Origin: Isoetes taiwanensis
Lineage: Eukaryota > Streptophyta > Lycopodiopsida > Isoetales > Isoetaceae
DNA length: 64,000 nt
Direction: 5' to 3'
NCBI GenBank assembly: GCA_021234155.1
Contig: JAJEKV010000077.1
Location: forward strand, 4,772,486-4,836,485
Every line of letters starts with the position of its first letter. Position 1 is the first letter of the stretch. A program made the position numbers and the translations under genes. The notes below the pieces were generated by a model, which was given only the letters and a program-made list of their open reading frames with translations, was not told where the DNA came from and did not search any database. Shown in pieces: positions 1 through 10,745 of the stretch.

Positions 1-1
1 A

Positions 2-142
2 TGCAAAAAAGTTGTCAGAGATGATGATGAAGATTCCCTGGTACTGGTAGACAATGACGAAGAAGATCGTTCAAGTACGTCCAATTTTGAGAGTGAGGTA
101 GAGGACGCTAATGGCTCTGATGATCCCAGTCTAAATGAGTGA
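2..142 (+). CDS. C-terminal piece of an acidic protein, unidentified
   Basis: An open frame enters from the left edge and reads 46 codons to a TGA at 140-142. The peptide is strongly acidic, with a DDDEDS cluster, a DNDEEDRSS stretch and a Ser/Asp-rich end. Acidic tails of this kind occur in nuclear proteins and in some plant transposases, but no domain is visible, so no function is given. After the stop the DNA still looks coding-like for about 30 bases and then meets GGTAAGC, which resembles a splice donor; the TGA could therefore be a recent break. Partial at the 5' side. Confidence 0.3.
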   Translation, partial: CKKVVRDDDEDSLVLVDNDEEDRSSTSNFESEVEDANGSDDPSLNE

Positions 143-959
143 GAGGATGAGATGCATCCCAATTTAACTGCAAAAGGTAAGCTTGTCAGATAATGTGTAT
201 ATATAAATAGAAAAAAGTTCAGTACTCAAACAATGCCAAAATGTGTTACATTTTTTATAATTTTGTTCATAATTTTATAATGATTTCAAAAACTTTGAAT
301 GCAATACTTTTTTGTTGTTCCAGTGCACTAGCTGTTTTTTTTTCAATATCTGCTTCTTTGTTCTTGAAAGATTTTTCGATACCAACCTAGAGGGCTGAAA
401 AGGGTATCAAAGATTTTTGCATGAAAGCTATGTTCAATTACCCCCCTCAAAAATAGTATTTAAAATGTCCAAAAATATCACACTTGTCACGCACAGACCA
501 CGAAAAATGACCTTTTTTAGGGATTTTAAGGAATCTTTCAAAGATTCTTTTTAAAGCGCGTTTGAACAAATTATTACATTTCAATTCAAATTTTGTTTTA
601 TGTTTAAGCACACATGATATTGAGATCGAATCTTTTGCAATCACCCCTTCCAGTTTTGTAATTTTTAGTTTGAAAATCTTTGGAAAGGCATAATGCACTT
701 CAAAATTTGACCTAAATTCTCATGACGCACAGGTGACTTGTGTCAAATTGATAATTCACGTTGAACTTTGGAGGCTACTGAAATTCATACTAAAATTGTC
801 ACTAAAATTCTTAAGAGTAAACTGTATTGTAAGCGATAAAAATCATCTTATATTTAAAGGTTAAAATACCTAAGCACCTTTAAAGAATAAAAAAAAAACT
901 TATACGAGTTCTCTCATAGCTACTGAATGCAAAGGCCATGTACTTGCCTTACATCTGCC
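143..959. other. AT-rich stretch without recognisable genes
   Basis: AT-rich DNA with T and A runs. An 83-codon minus-strand frame (447-698) has no recognisable domain and is probably chance. Nothing further is seen. Confidence 0.5.
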
Positions 960-1203
960 ACATGACAAAGTTTGCCACATGACAACTTGTCCTGATTGGC
1001 GAGCGTGGGATCTTTGTCTCAAAGATTTTGGTGTTATTTCTGTTGCCAAAATTTCATATAGGATTGCAGATAAAGATCAATTCATTGCTCTTGCAACTGA
1101 TGGGGTAGGTGGTGCACCTTTAATCTTAAGTCTCAAGCTAGAGCGGCAAAATATGACAAGGAAGAACAAAATTAAGCTTTTTAACAGATATATAAAGTTT
1201 TAA
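960..1203 (+). pseudogene. fragment of a plant PP2C protein phosphatase
   Basis: The frame carries a block typical of plant type-2C phosphatases: CLKDFGVIS, then a SYR...DKDQFI segment, then LATDGV. In the family this is the region 'FCLKDFGVISVPE...TDKDQFIVLATDGVWD', which includes a metal-binding Asp (ATDG) of the catalytic core. The similarity stops directly after LATDG(V), where the DNA reads GGGGTAGGT, a plausible splice donor, so this may be a single surviving exon. No other PP2C exon was found nearby. An active enzyme would dephosphorylate Ser/Thr; this piece lacks most of the domain and cannot. The family call rests on motif recall only. Confidence 0.5.
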
Positions 1204-1589
1204 CACAACTAGAACGCCTTAGTTTCAACCTATAACTAGCAACTATTATATGAGATGGACGATGAAAGAAAGCATAGGCCTAAAAGCAATCCCTTCTTTC
1301 CCTATTGTCACTTGAAGCACTTCATAGCTTGCCATTATCGTCCAAGTGCTTCTTTTTGTAAATTTTTTCAACTTGACCGTTGAATACATTAAAAAACATA
1401 AGCCATCGGTTTATAAAATACCTAGTATATTTAAAAAATACTTCACTCAAATACATCGACTTGTAAGAGGACTGCATACTCTGGAGCACGAAGAAGCATG
1501 CCGCAATACAAGATATTTGTGTATTCTACTAGCCATTCCATCCAATTCTTCCAGCCAAATCTGAATGAAATCTTGTTTCCACAATTTGA

Positions 1590-2737
1590 TCCAAGAATCG
1601 ACCATGAATCTGCAACCCCTCCTTCCTTGGGTTTTGCTTTATCATATGCATCCGTATCCTAATGCTTCTTCTTTTCTAAAAGGGTTGCTTGCTGCTTGGG
1701 ACACTGCCAGGTCTCTTTTCTACATCAATCCTGAGGTGTACCTTCAGTTGTCTACTCCGTGCCAGTAGATTCCTTTGCAAGATAGTCCACAGAATGTGCC
1801 GCTAAGTGTTGTTATTCATCCAAAGACACAACATTGATGGATAGCACCTGTTATAAGCATTGTTGCAGCTTGGTATCAGTCTGGTCATCTCATGTCATGG
1901 GAAGCATTTAGAACAAAATTCTTGTAGCACAAATGGGATAAAGTAATTTAGACTCGTATTGTTGCTTTGTTGCCTCAGGATTCTTGCTCACAAATTGAAG
2001 TAGCTATATGGGGTTGCCATTAGGGTAGCAAGCCAGGATGCTTTGTTTCTTCTGTTTATAAATTGCGTCTTCATTTTGAAATCTTTCCTCCAAATACATG
2101 GCATCTTCATGTTCCTCAGCCACAATGGAAAAGTGTTTGGACGGGTATGGGATAAGTTGCTTCATCCCAAGTGGCAATTCTGTGGTGGCAAGTGATCCAT
2201 AGATGCCTCAGAGCAACAGGCTGGTCCATAAAATCGATAATCAAATTTCAGAGCTCTATTTTTCTGTAAGCAAAGAGTTGAGAGATTGAGCAGTGTTTCT
2301 TCTTGTGTGAGCGGCTTCGGCAGGTATGGTCTTGGTTGTTAATCCTATTTGGAACTTCTCAATCTAGCCAGCAAATTCTTCTTGCCATTTACCTCTGAAG
2401 CATGGCCCAAACTGCAGAAACGAGATTTTCATCTTGCATGTGGTTGGCTTTTATGGTCGATCTGGAAGTGAAGGAGGTTGCTTTAAGGGCATGGAGACCG
2501 CAAATTAGATTCTTCTTAAATGGACGCAGAATAAAATCATTAAGGCTTAGAAATGTTCTTCTCTTGAATAATAGAAGAATGTACTGATTTGGCATACTTA
2601 CTTCAGATTCATTTTTATGCATAGACAGGTGATTGTGCTCATTTGGATCAATTTGTCTACTGGAATAAATAGTCATATCTTTGCATTGTATTTTGTTATA
2701 GTTTTTTTATTTGTGAATAAAGCTTGTAAAAAAAAAG
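1590..2737 (+). mobile_element. 5'-truncated plant L1-type LINE, 3' end with poly(A)
   Basis: Reading through several stops and shifts, the plus strand gives the C-terminal part of a plant L1 ORF2. An HRCLRATGW segment is followed by an EQCFFLCERLRQVWSW block, which matches the zinc-binding region after the reverse transcriptase (zf-RVT, pattern 'ETxEHCFFxCPxAxxVW'). Upstream are a SFLKGLLAAWD segment and a segment reading KTQH..WIAPVIS. The copy ends with an AATAAA signal (about 2716) and an A run at 2729-2737, as expected of a retrotransposed LINE. No RT catalytic motif is present, so it is 5'-truncated. The exact 5' end is unclear; homology may begin as early as 1350. Confidence 0.65.
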
Positions 2738-2905
2738 GCATATTGAGTAACTCTAGAAATGGCTAAGCTTTACATTGTAAAGAAAAGAAGCCACCAACCA
2801 ACCATGCCTTCAACAACAAAAAAAAAAAAAAGAAAAAAAGAAAAGAAGCTAAAAACTTGTAAAGTCTTGACATAAACTAAGACTTAAAATAAAAGTTTCA
2901 AAGGC

Positions 2906-3023
2906 GAAAATAACTTGTCAAAGGATGGACTCCAAGATCATATCTGATGATTCTGTTTGATTTGAATATATATACTAAAAATGACAATGCTAAAAGGCAG
3001 TCACATTTTTTTTTTTAAAGAAA
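2906..3023 (+). repeat. direct repeat copy 1 (about 118 bp)
   Basis: Begins GAAAATAACTTGTCAAAGGA and ends in a T-rich/AAAG tract. It is repeated at 4075-4191 with a handful of substitutions. The two copies are in the same orientation, about 1.17 kb apart. Confidence 0.85.
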
Positions 3024-4074
3024 CAGCATGTCTTAAGAAACAAGGCATGCTTTGTGATCTAACTGTTTTATTTTAAAAGAAACAACAGTCTTTCATTGCT
3101 TGAGAGTTATCCAGCATTATTAAACATGTAATTTTCACTTAGGTGGAATAAATAGAAGATGCAACGAGCATTTAGAGGTATTATTGTACCATATCAAATT
3201 CAAGAACCACTATTTTTGCTCTCTTGTAAGCAAATGCCCAGATTCTAGCTGAGAGAAAATTCTATGGAATTCTATGATCGGGTCCAATTTCTCAAGATTC
3301 TTCATCCAAACTAACGCACGCCCCAAAGTTGCGAATTTCAGCAGAACGGCTTGCATTTGTTGGACTTGACTATGTTTCCACGCTATAATCTAGATCAATC
3401 CTAGCTCCAGAAGATATCATCTACCCGTCTATTTCACAAGCAAGAAACAAAACCACTACTGCCATAGAAGCTATGGATTATACAATAGTAAGCAGTCCGC
3501 TAAAAATACTAAGAAAAGCTGAACTGCAACATGTCAATTTGGAAATTGGTAGAGAACTGTTTTGTTTCAATTATGAAGGTATTTTAAACTTGGTAATCTA
3601 TATTTGACTATTGCTCATTGACAGGGCAGTACTTGTAGCATACATATAAATAACCGTTCACACTTATAGTACTGCATCAGGTCTCCAAAATGTCTTTTGG
3701 ACAACAAACAACCCTTCTTGCTCTTGGATGTAGGATGCGTGCACTTTCCAATGCAAGGATTGAACAATTGGTTCAATAATCTTTACAGTAAGTGCAGTGT
3801 CCCTGAATATTACTCAACCTTCTGGCCTCAGAATTCTATACATTTCTAGAAGTATCTTGGTAGCACTACATCTGCAAACATCACTTTCTTAGCAGACATC
3901 TAGCAGAAACAGAACAAAATGTATACCTGTCATTTAAATGAGAAAAGACTTGTTAATATCCTCCAGACTTGTTACCATCTCTGCATCTTAAATGTGCCAA
4001 ATGGATGCAAGTTTCCATAGCCTGTCAAAGCAAAAGCCAAGTGCAAAAGCACATCAAAATGCGAATTTCCAGTT

Positions 4075-4191
4075 GAAAATAACTTGTCAAAGGACAGACT
4101 TCAGGATCATATCTGATGATTCTGTTTGATTCGAATATATATGCTAAAAATGACAATGCTAAAAGGCAGTCACATTTTATTTTAAAAGAAA
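4075..4191 (+). repeat. direct repeat copy 2 (about 117 bp)
   Basis: Second copy of the repeat at 2906-3023. The shared core includes CATATCTGATGATTCTG and AAAAATGACAATGCTAAAA. No coding content lies between the copies, so this could be a very small LTR-like pair or a local segmental duplication. Confidence 0.85.
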
Positions 4192-4408
4192 TATCAAGTG
4201 GGCTTTGAAGGAATGAAAGACTGTTTGAATGATGAACTCCAGGCAAGCCAGGATTAGTAAGAAAGCTGACCATAGATGAAGGCATTTTGCAGCATTGAGA
4301 ACTCCATATTCACTGATATAGTGGACAAAGACTAGTCTTATATTAGATTAGGCCAGCATGAAGGAATAGAGCCAAAGGATTTAGAGGCTATTTTTCTTCC
4401 AGCAAAAA

Positions 4409-4536
4409 GCAATGCAACAACAATCTGCCCATCCTTAGCAGGAAATGGTGCAACGTGTGGATCTGCCCATTCTTGGCAAAAGATGGTGCAATGCAGCAGC
4501 AATCTATCCATCCTTGCTAGGAGACGGTGCAGAGTC
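4409..4536 (+). repeat. degenerate minisatellite, about 3 units
   Basis: Three related blocks of 35-50 bases, each with the pattern 'ATCTGCCCATYCTTRGCA...GATGGTGCAA', diverged by substitutions and small gaps. Non-coding. Confidence 0.5.
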
Positions 4537-5006
4537 TTCAGCATATCCTGTATTATCCCGTAAGATAGATACAGTCATTAGAGGAGATATCCCTATCATT
4601 GCAGCAGGTGATGAATCAGAAGTTTGTAGCTGTATTTGTTCATATAGTTTGTATTGGTCGACATGTAGGATAAATGTGGCAATGTAAATGATGTTCTATT
4701 GGCTCTCATGCTTATAAAACTTCAGCAGAAATAGATACAAATCTATTGGAAGCACTCTATGTTCTAAAGGTTTTGATTACATGGATAGTACATGTGTGTC
4801 ATAACAATTATACTTGATTATACTTTCAGCTTCATTTTCAAATCTGAATTTGATTATCTCAATTTGACAATTATACTTTTATTCTCGTGCAGCTTCATCT
4901 TCAAATCTGTTTGATGACACTGAGGTGACTATAGGAGAGATAGAAATTTACAATCTCATGCTGTTTACAATGGTCATGGTTTACATGGTTTTCATGATGC
5001 CACAAA

Positions 5007-6215
5007 ATGCGTATTCTATACAATAGGAGCCCCGAACAATCTAGAACACATACTATGTTACAACAAGATGCTGTAATGCATGATGATATGATTATGCATA
5101 CCATTCTTTTGATATTTTTGGGTAGTCCACACACATCTTGGTGGGTAAAACCAAGGAGCACTGTATGGTGGGATAGATTTGTGCTCGATGTGTATGATGA
5201 TCAGCATTGGAAAGAGACTTATAGAATGACCAGGGAAACATTTGATTGGTTATGTGATAAGTTGGCTCCTATGATCAGGAAGAAGAGTACCAAATTTCGG
5301 AAACCTCTACCAGTATCTATTCGTGTAGGGGCAGCATTGTACAAGCTTGTGAAGGGTTGTGACCTCTTAGAAGTTTCAGAGCAGTTTGCAATTGGAATGA
5401 GCATGACCCCAGTGATACTTAAACAAGTTTGCTATGCAATTAACAAGAAGTTGGAACATAAAATTAGGTGGCCAAAGAAGCATGAACTTGTTCAGATTGA
5501 AGAGGGCTTTAGAGATGCAAGTGGATTACCAAATTGCTATGGTGCTATTGATTACACGCATGTACAGATTATTCGGCCTTCTGGATTTGGTGGTGCTGAT
5601 TATTTTGACAGAAGACAAGTCCATTCTATCACTGTTCAAGCTGTATGTGATACTAGTAGGAAATCCACTGACATATTTGTTGGATTTCCAGGTTTCACAC
5701 AAGATGCTCGTGTGCTTGGGAATTCAGGTTTGGCACAAAGAACAAATGCAAGGAAAATCTTGAGGGAGCCAACTATGCTCTTTAATGGTAATTATAGTTT
5801 GCATCCCTATGTTGTTGGAGACAAAGCATATGTTGTTTCATCATGGATCATGGCTCCATCTGTTGGAAATGTAGCTTATCTAATTCACATTCAGAATTTG
5901 TTCAATGAAAGACATGTGAGGGCAAGACTTTTCATTGAGCAAGCATTTGGCATACTAAAAAGGATTTTCAGCTGTTTGAAGTCAGTTTTATCTGAAGATG
6001 TTGCATTTGTGCCTGAGATGATCTATTCTTGTTATGTGCTTCATAATCTGTTACTAGAAAGGAAGCTTATTGATGTAGAAGCAGAGCTGCGTACATTAAG
6101 TTTACAGGAGGATGATGACGACGAAGACCCAGAGGGAGGAGCTGCAGCATTGGTCTTCGAAGATGGTGAGACAATGAGAAGACACCTTGCAGAATACCTT
6201 GTCTTCAACACTTGA
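5007..6215 (+). CDS. HARBI1-like PIF/Harbinger transposase-derived nuclease, intact
   Basis: A 402-codon frame with no interruption. It resembles plant ANTAGONIST/HARBI1-type proteins with a DDE_Tnp_4 nuclease domain. An N-terminal helical region (VWWDRF ... YRMTRETFDWLCDKL, residues 53-86) is the usual family lead-in. Catalytic-region motifs are in order: YGAIDYTHVQI with Asp182, FPGFTQDARVLGNS with Asp233, VGDKAYVV with Asp272, and RLFIEQAFGILKRIF with Glu311, so the acidic residues are preserved. A SCYVLHNLL block (341-349) is also typical. An acidic tail (EDDDDEDPEGG) ends the protein. Met1 is the first in-frame ATG, but Met17, Met24, Met28 and Met30 are equally possible; conserved sequence begins near residue 45. 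No terminal inverted repeats and no Myb-like partner ORF were found, so it may be an autonomous remnant or a domesticated gene. Transposases act on element ends in the nucleus; domesticated relatives often act in chromatin complexes. Confidence 0.88.
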   Translation: MRILYNRSPEQSRTHTMLQQDAVMHDDMIMHTILLIFLGSPHTSWWVKPRSTVWWDRFVLDVYDDQHWKETYRMTRETFDWLCDKLAPMIRKKSTKFRKPLPVSIRVGAALYKLVKGCDLLEVSEQFAIGMSMTPVILKQVCYAINKKLEHKIRWPKKHELVQIEEGFRDASGLPNCYGAIDYTHVQIIRPSGFGGADYFDRRQVHSITVQAVCDTSRKSTDIFVGFPGFTQDARVLGNSGLAQRTNARKILREPTMLFNGNYSLHPYVVGDKAYVVSSWIMAPSVGNVAYLIHIQNLFNERHVRARLFIEQAFGILKRIFSCLKSVLSEDVAFVPEMIYSCYVLHNLLLERKLIDVEAELRTLSLQEDDDDEDPEGGAAALVFEDGETMRRHLAEYLVFNT

Positions 6216-8384
6216 GCAGAATCTTGGTTTGAACTTGGATCTTTCGAACATGCACAGTGCAGATTAATTTGGATTTTGGCATTATTTAGGAAAGGCTAAT
6301 ATGTTTTCGTTTAGTCAATTTCTTTGCTTCAATGTGCAACTACTAGGATTTAAATGATCAAAAAAACATTATTACATTGCAAAAACTAAAAGCTAGAGCA
6401 ATTTTTCTATTGATGGATGTTCTGATTGTGCTTTTTATGCTGATTTATGCAAAATATTGTTCTAATGCAGAAGCTACATTAAAATGGGGAAGATATGTAA
6501 AATACTGCTGTAATTAAGAGTTGTGGAAATGTAGATGATAAACAACTTCTAAATAAGCAGCCCTGTGTACTTGAAACGATGATGTGTATCAGTGCTTGTT
6601 TTGAACTATATCAAACTTGTTTTGAGAAGAGCGCACCATTTCCTCCTTTCTAGTTTCCTCACGGTTGCCAATGCATGCTCTAGGCTGCTTAAAACTGTAT
6701 TCACATCGTTTTCACTATTTTATTGGGATATTTGTCTATGTTGCAAGCCCAAAGGATTAGTTCAAAAATACAAGCTCTATATACCTTGCTAACAAGGCTT
6801 CATAGATGTGCCATGGCATCTAGAAAAGGGTATGTTTATATTAGGTCTTGTCATATTGTGGGTATACAATAGATATGTTCCATGAGAAGAGGCATGTATT
6901 GATATGAGAAGGCACTTTTTTTTTGTTATAAGTAATGTTTGCTAATAATCATGTTCTGCATTGAGAGAAACAGGAAAATACTCAATTGTGAACTTAACGA
7001 CGTCTTGCAGTGTGAAGTGCTCTATAACGATTTCCATTATGTTAGTAATATAGCTTAACGACGTCATGTAGTGTGAATGTAGGAAGACCGAAAAAAGATG
7101 CTGGATGGAATTAGGGGCAAGAAACTACTGGATTCTCCATGAAGATGCACACTGAAACCAGAATTAGTTGCTTCAAATTGCCTAAAAAGGGATCGTTCTT
7201 ATGCAGTCGAAAGGAATTCAGAGCAATCTCAAAGGTGTAGCAACACCGGTGCTTGGAAGACAACCTTGGCCTCATAACATTTTATGATTCCAAATGTGGA
7301 CATTTTAGAATTTTTTTTGTTGACATTTGTAATTGGAAAGTTAAGACAAAATTTTATATGTAAGAAGATGAGAAAACAAAGGTGCCCCAGGCTCTTGGAT
7401 AGATGAACAGAAAAAAGAAATGGCAGTGCACCCATCCTGCTCACAATTAATGCAAGTCCATTTTGCAGTTGGCGATGAAGTTGTGCAAGTGACGTTGCCA
7501 TGGACACTCTTAGTATCTTATGCAGCTCATCAGCAGAACCTAGCATAACACCATTTAAAACATGTTCTATAACCTGAACCAGCCATCTATAGTCAATCTT
7601 GATGCTAATATCTGGGAAGAAAAAGTGGTGGAAGCATATTGCTACCATGTCTAGTTACAATGGAGTTGAGTGCAAGAGGATGCTCCAATGTTATTAATAA
7701 CAACTTTTTTGTAGCCCCCAGCTCTCCATAACATCTCCCCATTGCTCGTACAAGAGCTTTAAAATGTGAAGTCAGCCATGTGGGAATGTTTTACAGTTAA
7801 TGGACATAGTAAGCTAATTACCATGTTCTCAAAACATCTGAAAAAATGAGGTGCCATTGGTCCATTGGTCATATATATGTTCTTCAAGTTCATGTACAAA
7901 TAGAAGACACTTTAACAGAGTTGCCTGTACAATCAAGCCCAAACTAAGTACTGGAACAGCTTAATCATGTATGAAGAAGAACTATTGGAACAATCACATA
8001 AACATCTGCCATGAACATCTGCAAGATATCACAACATTGAGAAATATTTATAGTCACAATAATGTACAAATCGATGCTTAAACCGACAAAGGTCAATAAA
8101 GTTGTTATCAAACTTGCTACTTACAATGGATAGTGGCAGATCCGCTATTTATATGCCGTAATAGAATAGAATAGAATAGTTTTTAACGCCCACTGAGAGA
8201 ATAATAGGTCATGGGACCCATACAATGGGCTAGTACAATCATTACTACCAGGGATTAAAAACCTCGCCGAAAAGGTTTTCAAGGAAAAACCTTTGCAAAG
8301 AATGATGATACTAGACAAGCCGGAGATAATGACCACCGAGGGCTCAAGAATTGCCGACCTTTATCTAGAACCTCAAGTATGTAT
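6216..8384. other. stretch without recognised genes
   Basis: AT-rich DNA. A 139-codon minus-strand frame at 7229-7648 includes ADELHKILRVSMATSLAQLH, which looks protein-like, but I cannot assign it; it could be an exon of an unknown gene or a repeat. A 23-base motif CTTAACGACGTC.TG.AGTGTGA occurs twice (6993-7015 and 7055-7077). Confidence 0.4.
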
Positions 8385-10745
8385 AATGCCAAGTCATGCA
8401 TGATGGTGCTCGAGAAGTTGTGGAAGCGCGGAATGGAATGCTAAGGTCAAAAAATGATTCCGGACTATCTCAAAAGTAGGGCAACTCGTAAGAGTATGGC
8501 TTTCATCTTCAATAACCCAGAATCGGTAAACAGCACATAGTCTCTTCACAAGCAATTGAGGCCGCTTCCCATCTACCCGCCTCAATCAGACTGTGGGACC
8601 CCCGTTTAATTGATGCAATAGCTACAAGCTTGTTCCCGACAATGAAGCAAGCAAATAAGCTTGGGGCCCCGTGCCAAGGTGGATTTATGTGTGCATGATA
8701 ATGACCCGCCACTTGGGCCAAAGTAATCAAGGCCCCATATCTTTGAGAAAAACAACCATTGAGATATTGTTGCAAAGCTCGTGATCGAATCGCAAGCATC
8801 GCGTTGTTTCGTTGCACGCCCAATGGGCAAACCATGTAGTGCAATGCTCTTTTCCAACATCGCTTCAAACGCCGAGGAGATTCAGCCACTAAGCAAGTGC
8901 AAGAACAGATACCTAACATCATCCATGTGGTGCACCTTGCAGATATAGTGGAGATGGCGCTTCATGGCGTAATGTTGAAGAGGCCAAAACCCGTCTCTTG
9001 TAAAAGAATAGCATAGGGCAATCTTGTTTTAACCGAGGTCAGAAGTGAGAAAGGACTTTTGCACCCGCCTTCCAAGCCTCCCAAGCACTCAGCACTAATG
9101 GCGCATTCCCCACACTTCGTGGAGCCATACAAGAAAAATGTGCTCTACCAAAGCCCTAAAAACAAGTGAGCTTTCCGTGGCCAATCATGAATTTCTCTCA
9201 CGAAAACAATTGTTTTGCATTGCATAGAGTGTTTCCATCCAGCCAGCCCACCCGCTTTGGTAATACATTGTTCCCAAAGTGTGTTCTTACTGCATTCTAC
9301 ACCAAGATACTTTGTAGCTATCTACAACTTCAACTTTATGGGCTATCATAGTGCATAGGCGAACATTGTGACGAGAATATTGAACTACCAAAAGCTTGGT
9401 CTTTGGAGATTAACACGCAGACCGTGTTCTCACGTAAACCGCGGGTAGCATGTAAATGTTGTCGATACTAGCAGCGCAGATGTGCCAAGTGAAACATCAT
9501 CAAGATACATAAGTTGCCTAATGATATAGTGTGCCAAATGTGGACCTCCTCCGCCATGATTATCAAGCCATTCTTCCAATTGATCAATGTACAAGCCAAA
9601 GAGTGTAGGAGATAAAGGGCAACCCCGATGAACTCCAATATTGCTAGTGATTTGAGTACCCGATGCCGAAATTTAGCAAAACCCTTTCATAGAGCCGACA
9701 AACCGATTTTGAAGATCTTGTGGAACCCTGCGCCCGCAGTTACCGCCAAAGAAGTCAAGTGGTAATCAGAGATCAAAAGCGTAAGTAAAATCCACAAAGC
9801 ATATATAGAGGTCTTGTTTCAAACTTCGACTATGTTCAATAAGCATGCAATAATGTGAAAATATGGTCTATTGTAGAATGGCATGGACGAAAAGCCCCGC
9901 TCGTCCCTACAAAAGACGCATACACCGCATGTTCTCGCCCATGATGTCAAACGGCTTTCTCAAGAAGGCTGGCTAAGAGCTTTGAAAATATGGAACTTAC
10001 CATGATCGCGATAATTAGAAGGGTCATGCTTATCACCGCTTTGTAAATTGGTAACGACCCATCGACAGCCCAAGTTTCGCAAGCCTTCTTGCAAAGCTTG
10101 ATTTAAAAAGAGTAATGATGATTGGAAGCAATAGCGACCCCCCATTTAAGCAATTCTTCTTGCAAACCTTGAAGATCAGGAGACTTGCCATTAGATAGAT
10201 GTCGAAGTCCTTCTTTGACTTCCTCCTCCTGAATTGAAGAATATCACCTACCAAAGGAGGCACAATTAAGGACCCCAAGATGATCATATAAGTGGACCAA
10301 TCGCCATCCCATTGCCGCATAGAAATATGTCCAAGGGTAGGAGGTGGTCGATATAATATTTTGCACCGTAAGGTCCGGAGGCTCACGAAGCGCATTCAAA
10401 CATTTGCTTCGATGCTCAAAGAACAAAGCGGCCTTCTTGCTTCAAAAAAACACTTATAATTCGAATGGCATTATGTCGCCATTTGGCTCATCTATCATTC
10501 GCAATTGTTTTTTTAAGCCGCTTGCGCCTTCTATCAAACCGTGCATTTCTAGGAAAGGATTTTCGACCAAAGATGAGCAACACCGTATGTACCAAACCAA
10601 GAGACGCAGTATAAGAAAAGTATCGAAATGCCGCATTACGCTTTTGAAGAGTTGGGTAATCCAAAATACCGCAGCCGCCAGAGCTAACAGTCCGCTCATA
10701 TTCAAAAGATCTAGAATAAGATCTAGAACAACATAATAGTTTTGC
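8385..10745 (-). mobile_element. decayed non-LTR retrotransposon, reverse transcriptase region
   Basis: Minus-strand reading across several frames gives LINE-type reverse transcriptase in order. Near 10240-9960 there is a segment with LLKWG, LNQALQEGLRNLG and SGDKHDPSNYR, matching the family's 'LLKWG...LFNQALQEG...SGDKxDPSNYRxI'. Near 9660-9560 is RGCPLSPTLFGLYIDQLEE, the conserved RT block. Near 9510 is YLDDVSLG, in place of the usual Y/FADD: the catalytic Asp pair is kept and Ala is changed to Leu. The C-terminal side (about 8590-8394) reads EDESHTLTSCPTF, like the Cys-rich 'EDExHFLLECP' region. The RT signature differs from the plant L1 at 56-63 kb, so this is a different LINE lineage; I do not name the clade. 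No poly(A) tail is clear. Many stops and frameshifts make it non-functional as written. Confidence 0.75.

Larger units (their letters stand above)
2738..5006. other. AT-rich stretch with direct repeats, no gene seen
   Basis: Contains an A-rich tract (2817-2857), a dispersed direct-repeat pair and a small degenerate tandem repeat, listed separately. No coding domain is recognised. Any promoter or upstream exon of the transposase gene to the right would lie here, but none can be shown. Confidence 0.5.

Noticed and set aside
7229-7648. 139-codon minus-strand frame with protein-like text
   Set aside because: Looks plausible in part, but no family could be named and no splice or partner exons were found; mentioned only within the intergenic entry.
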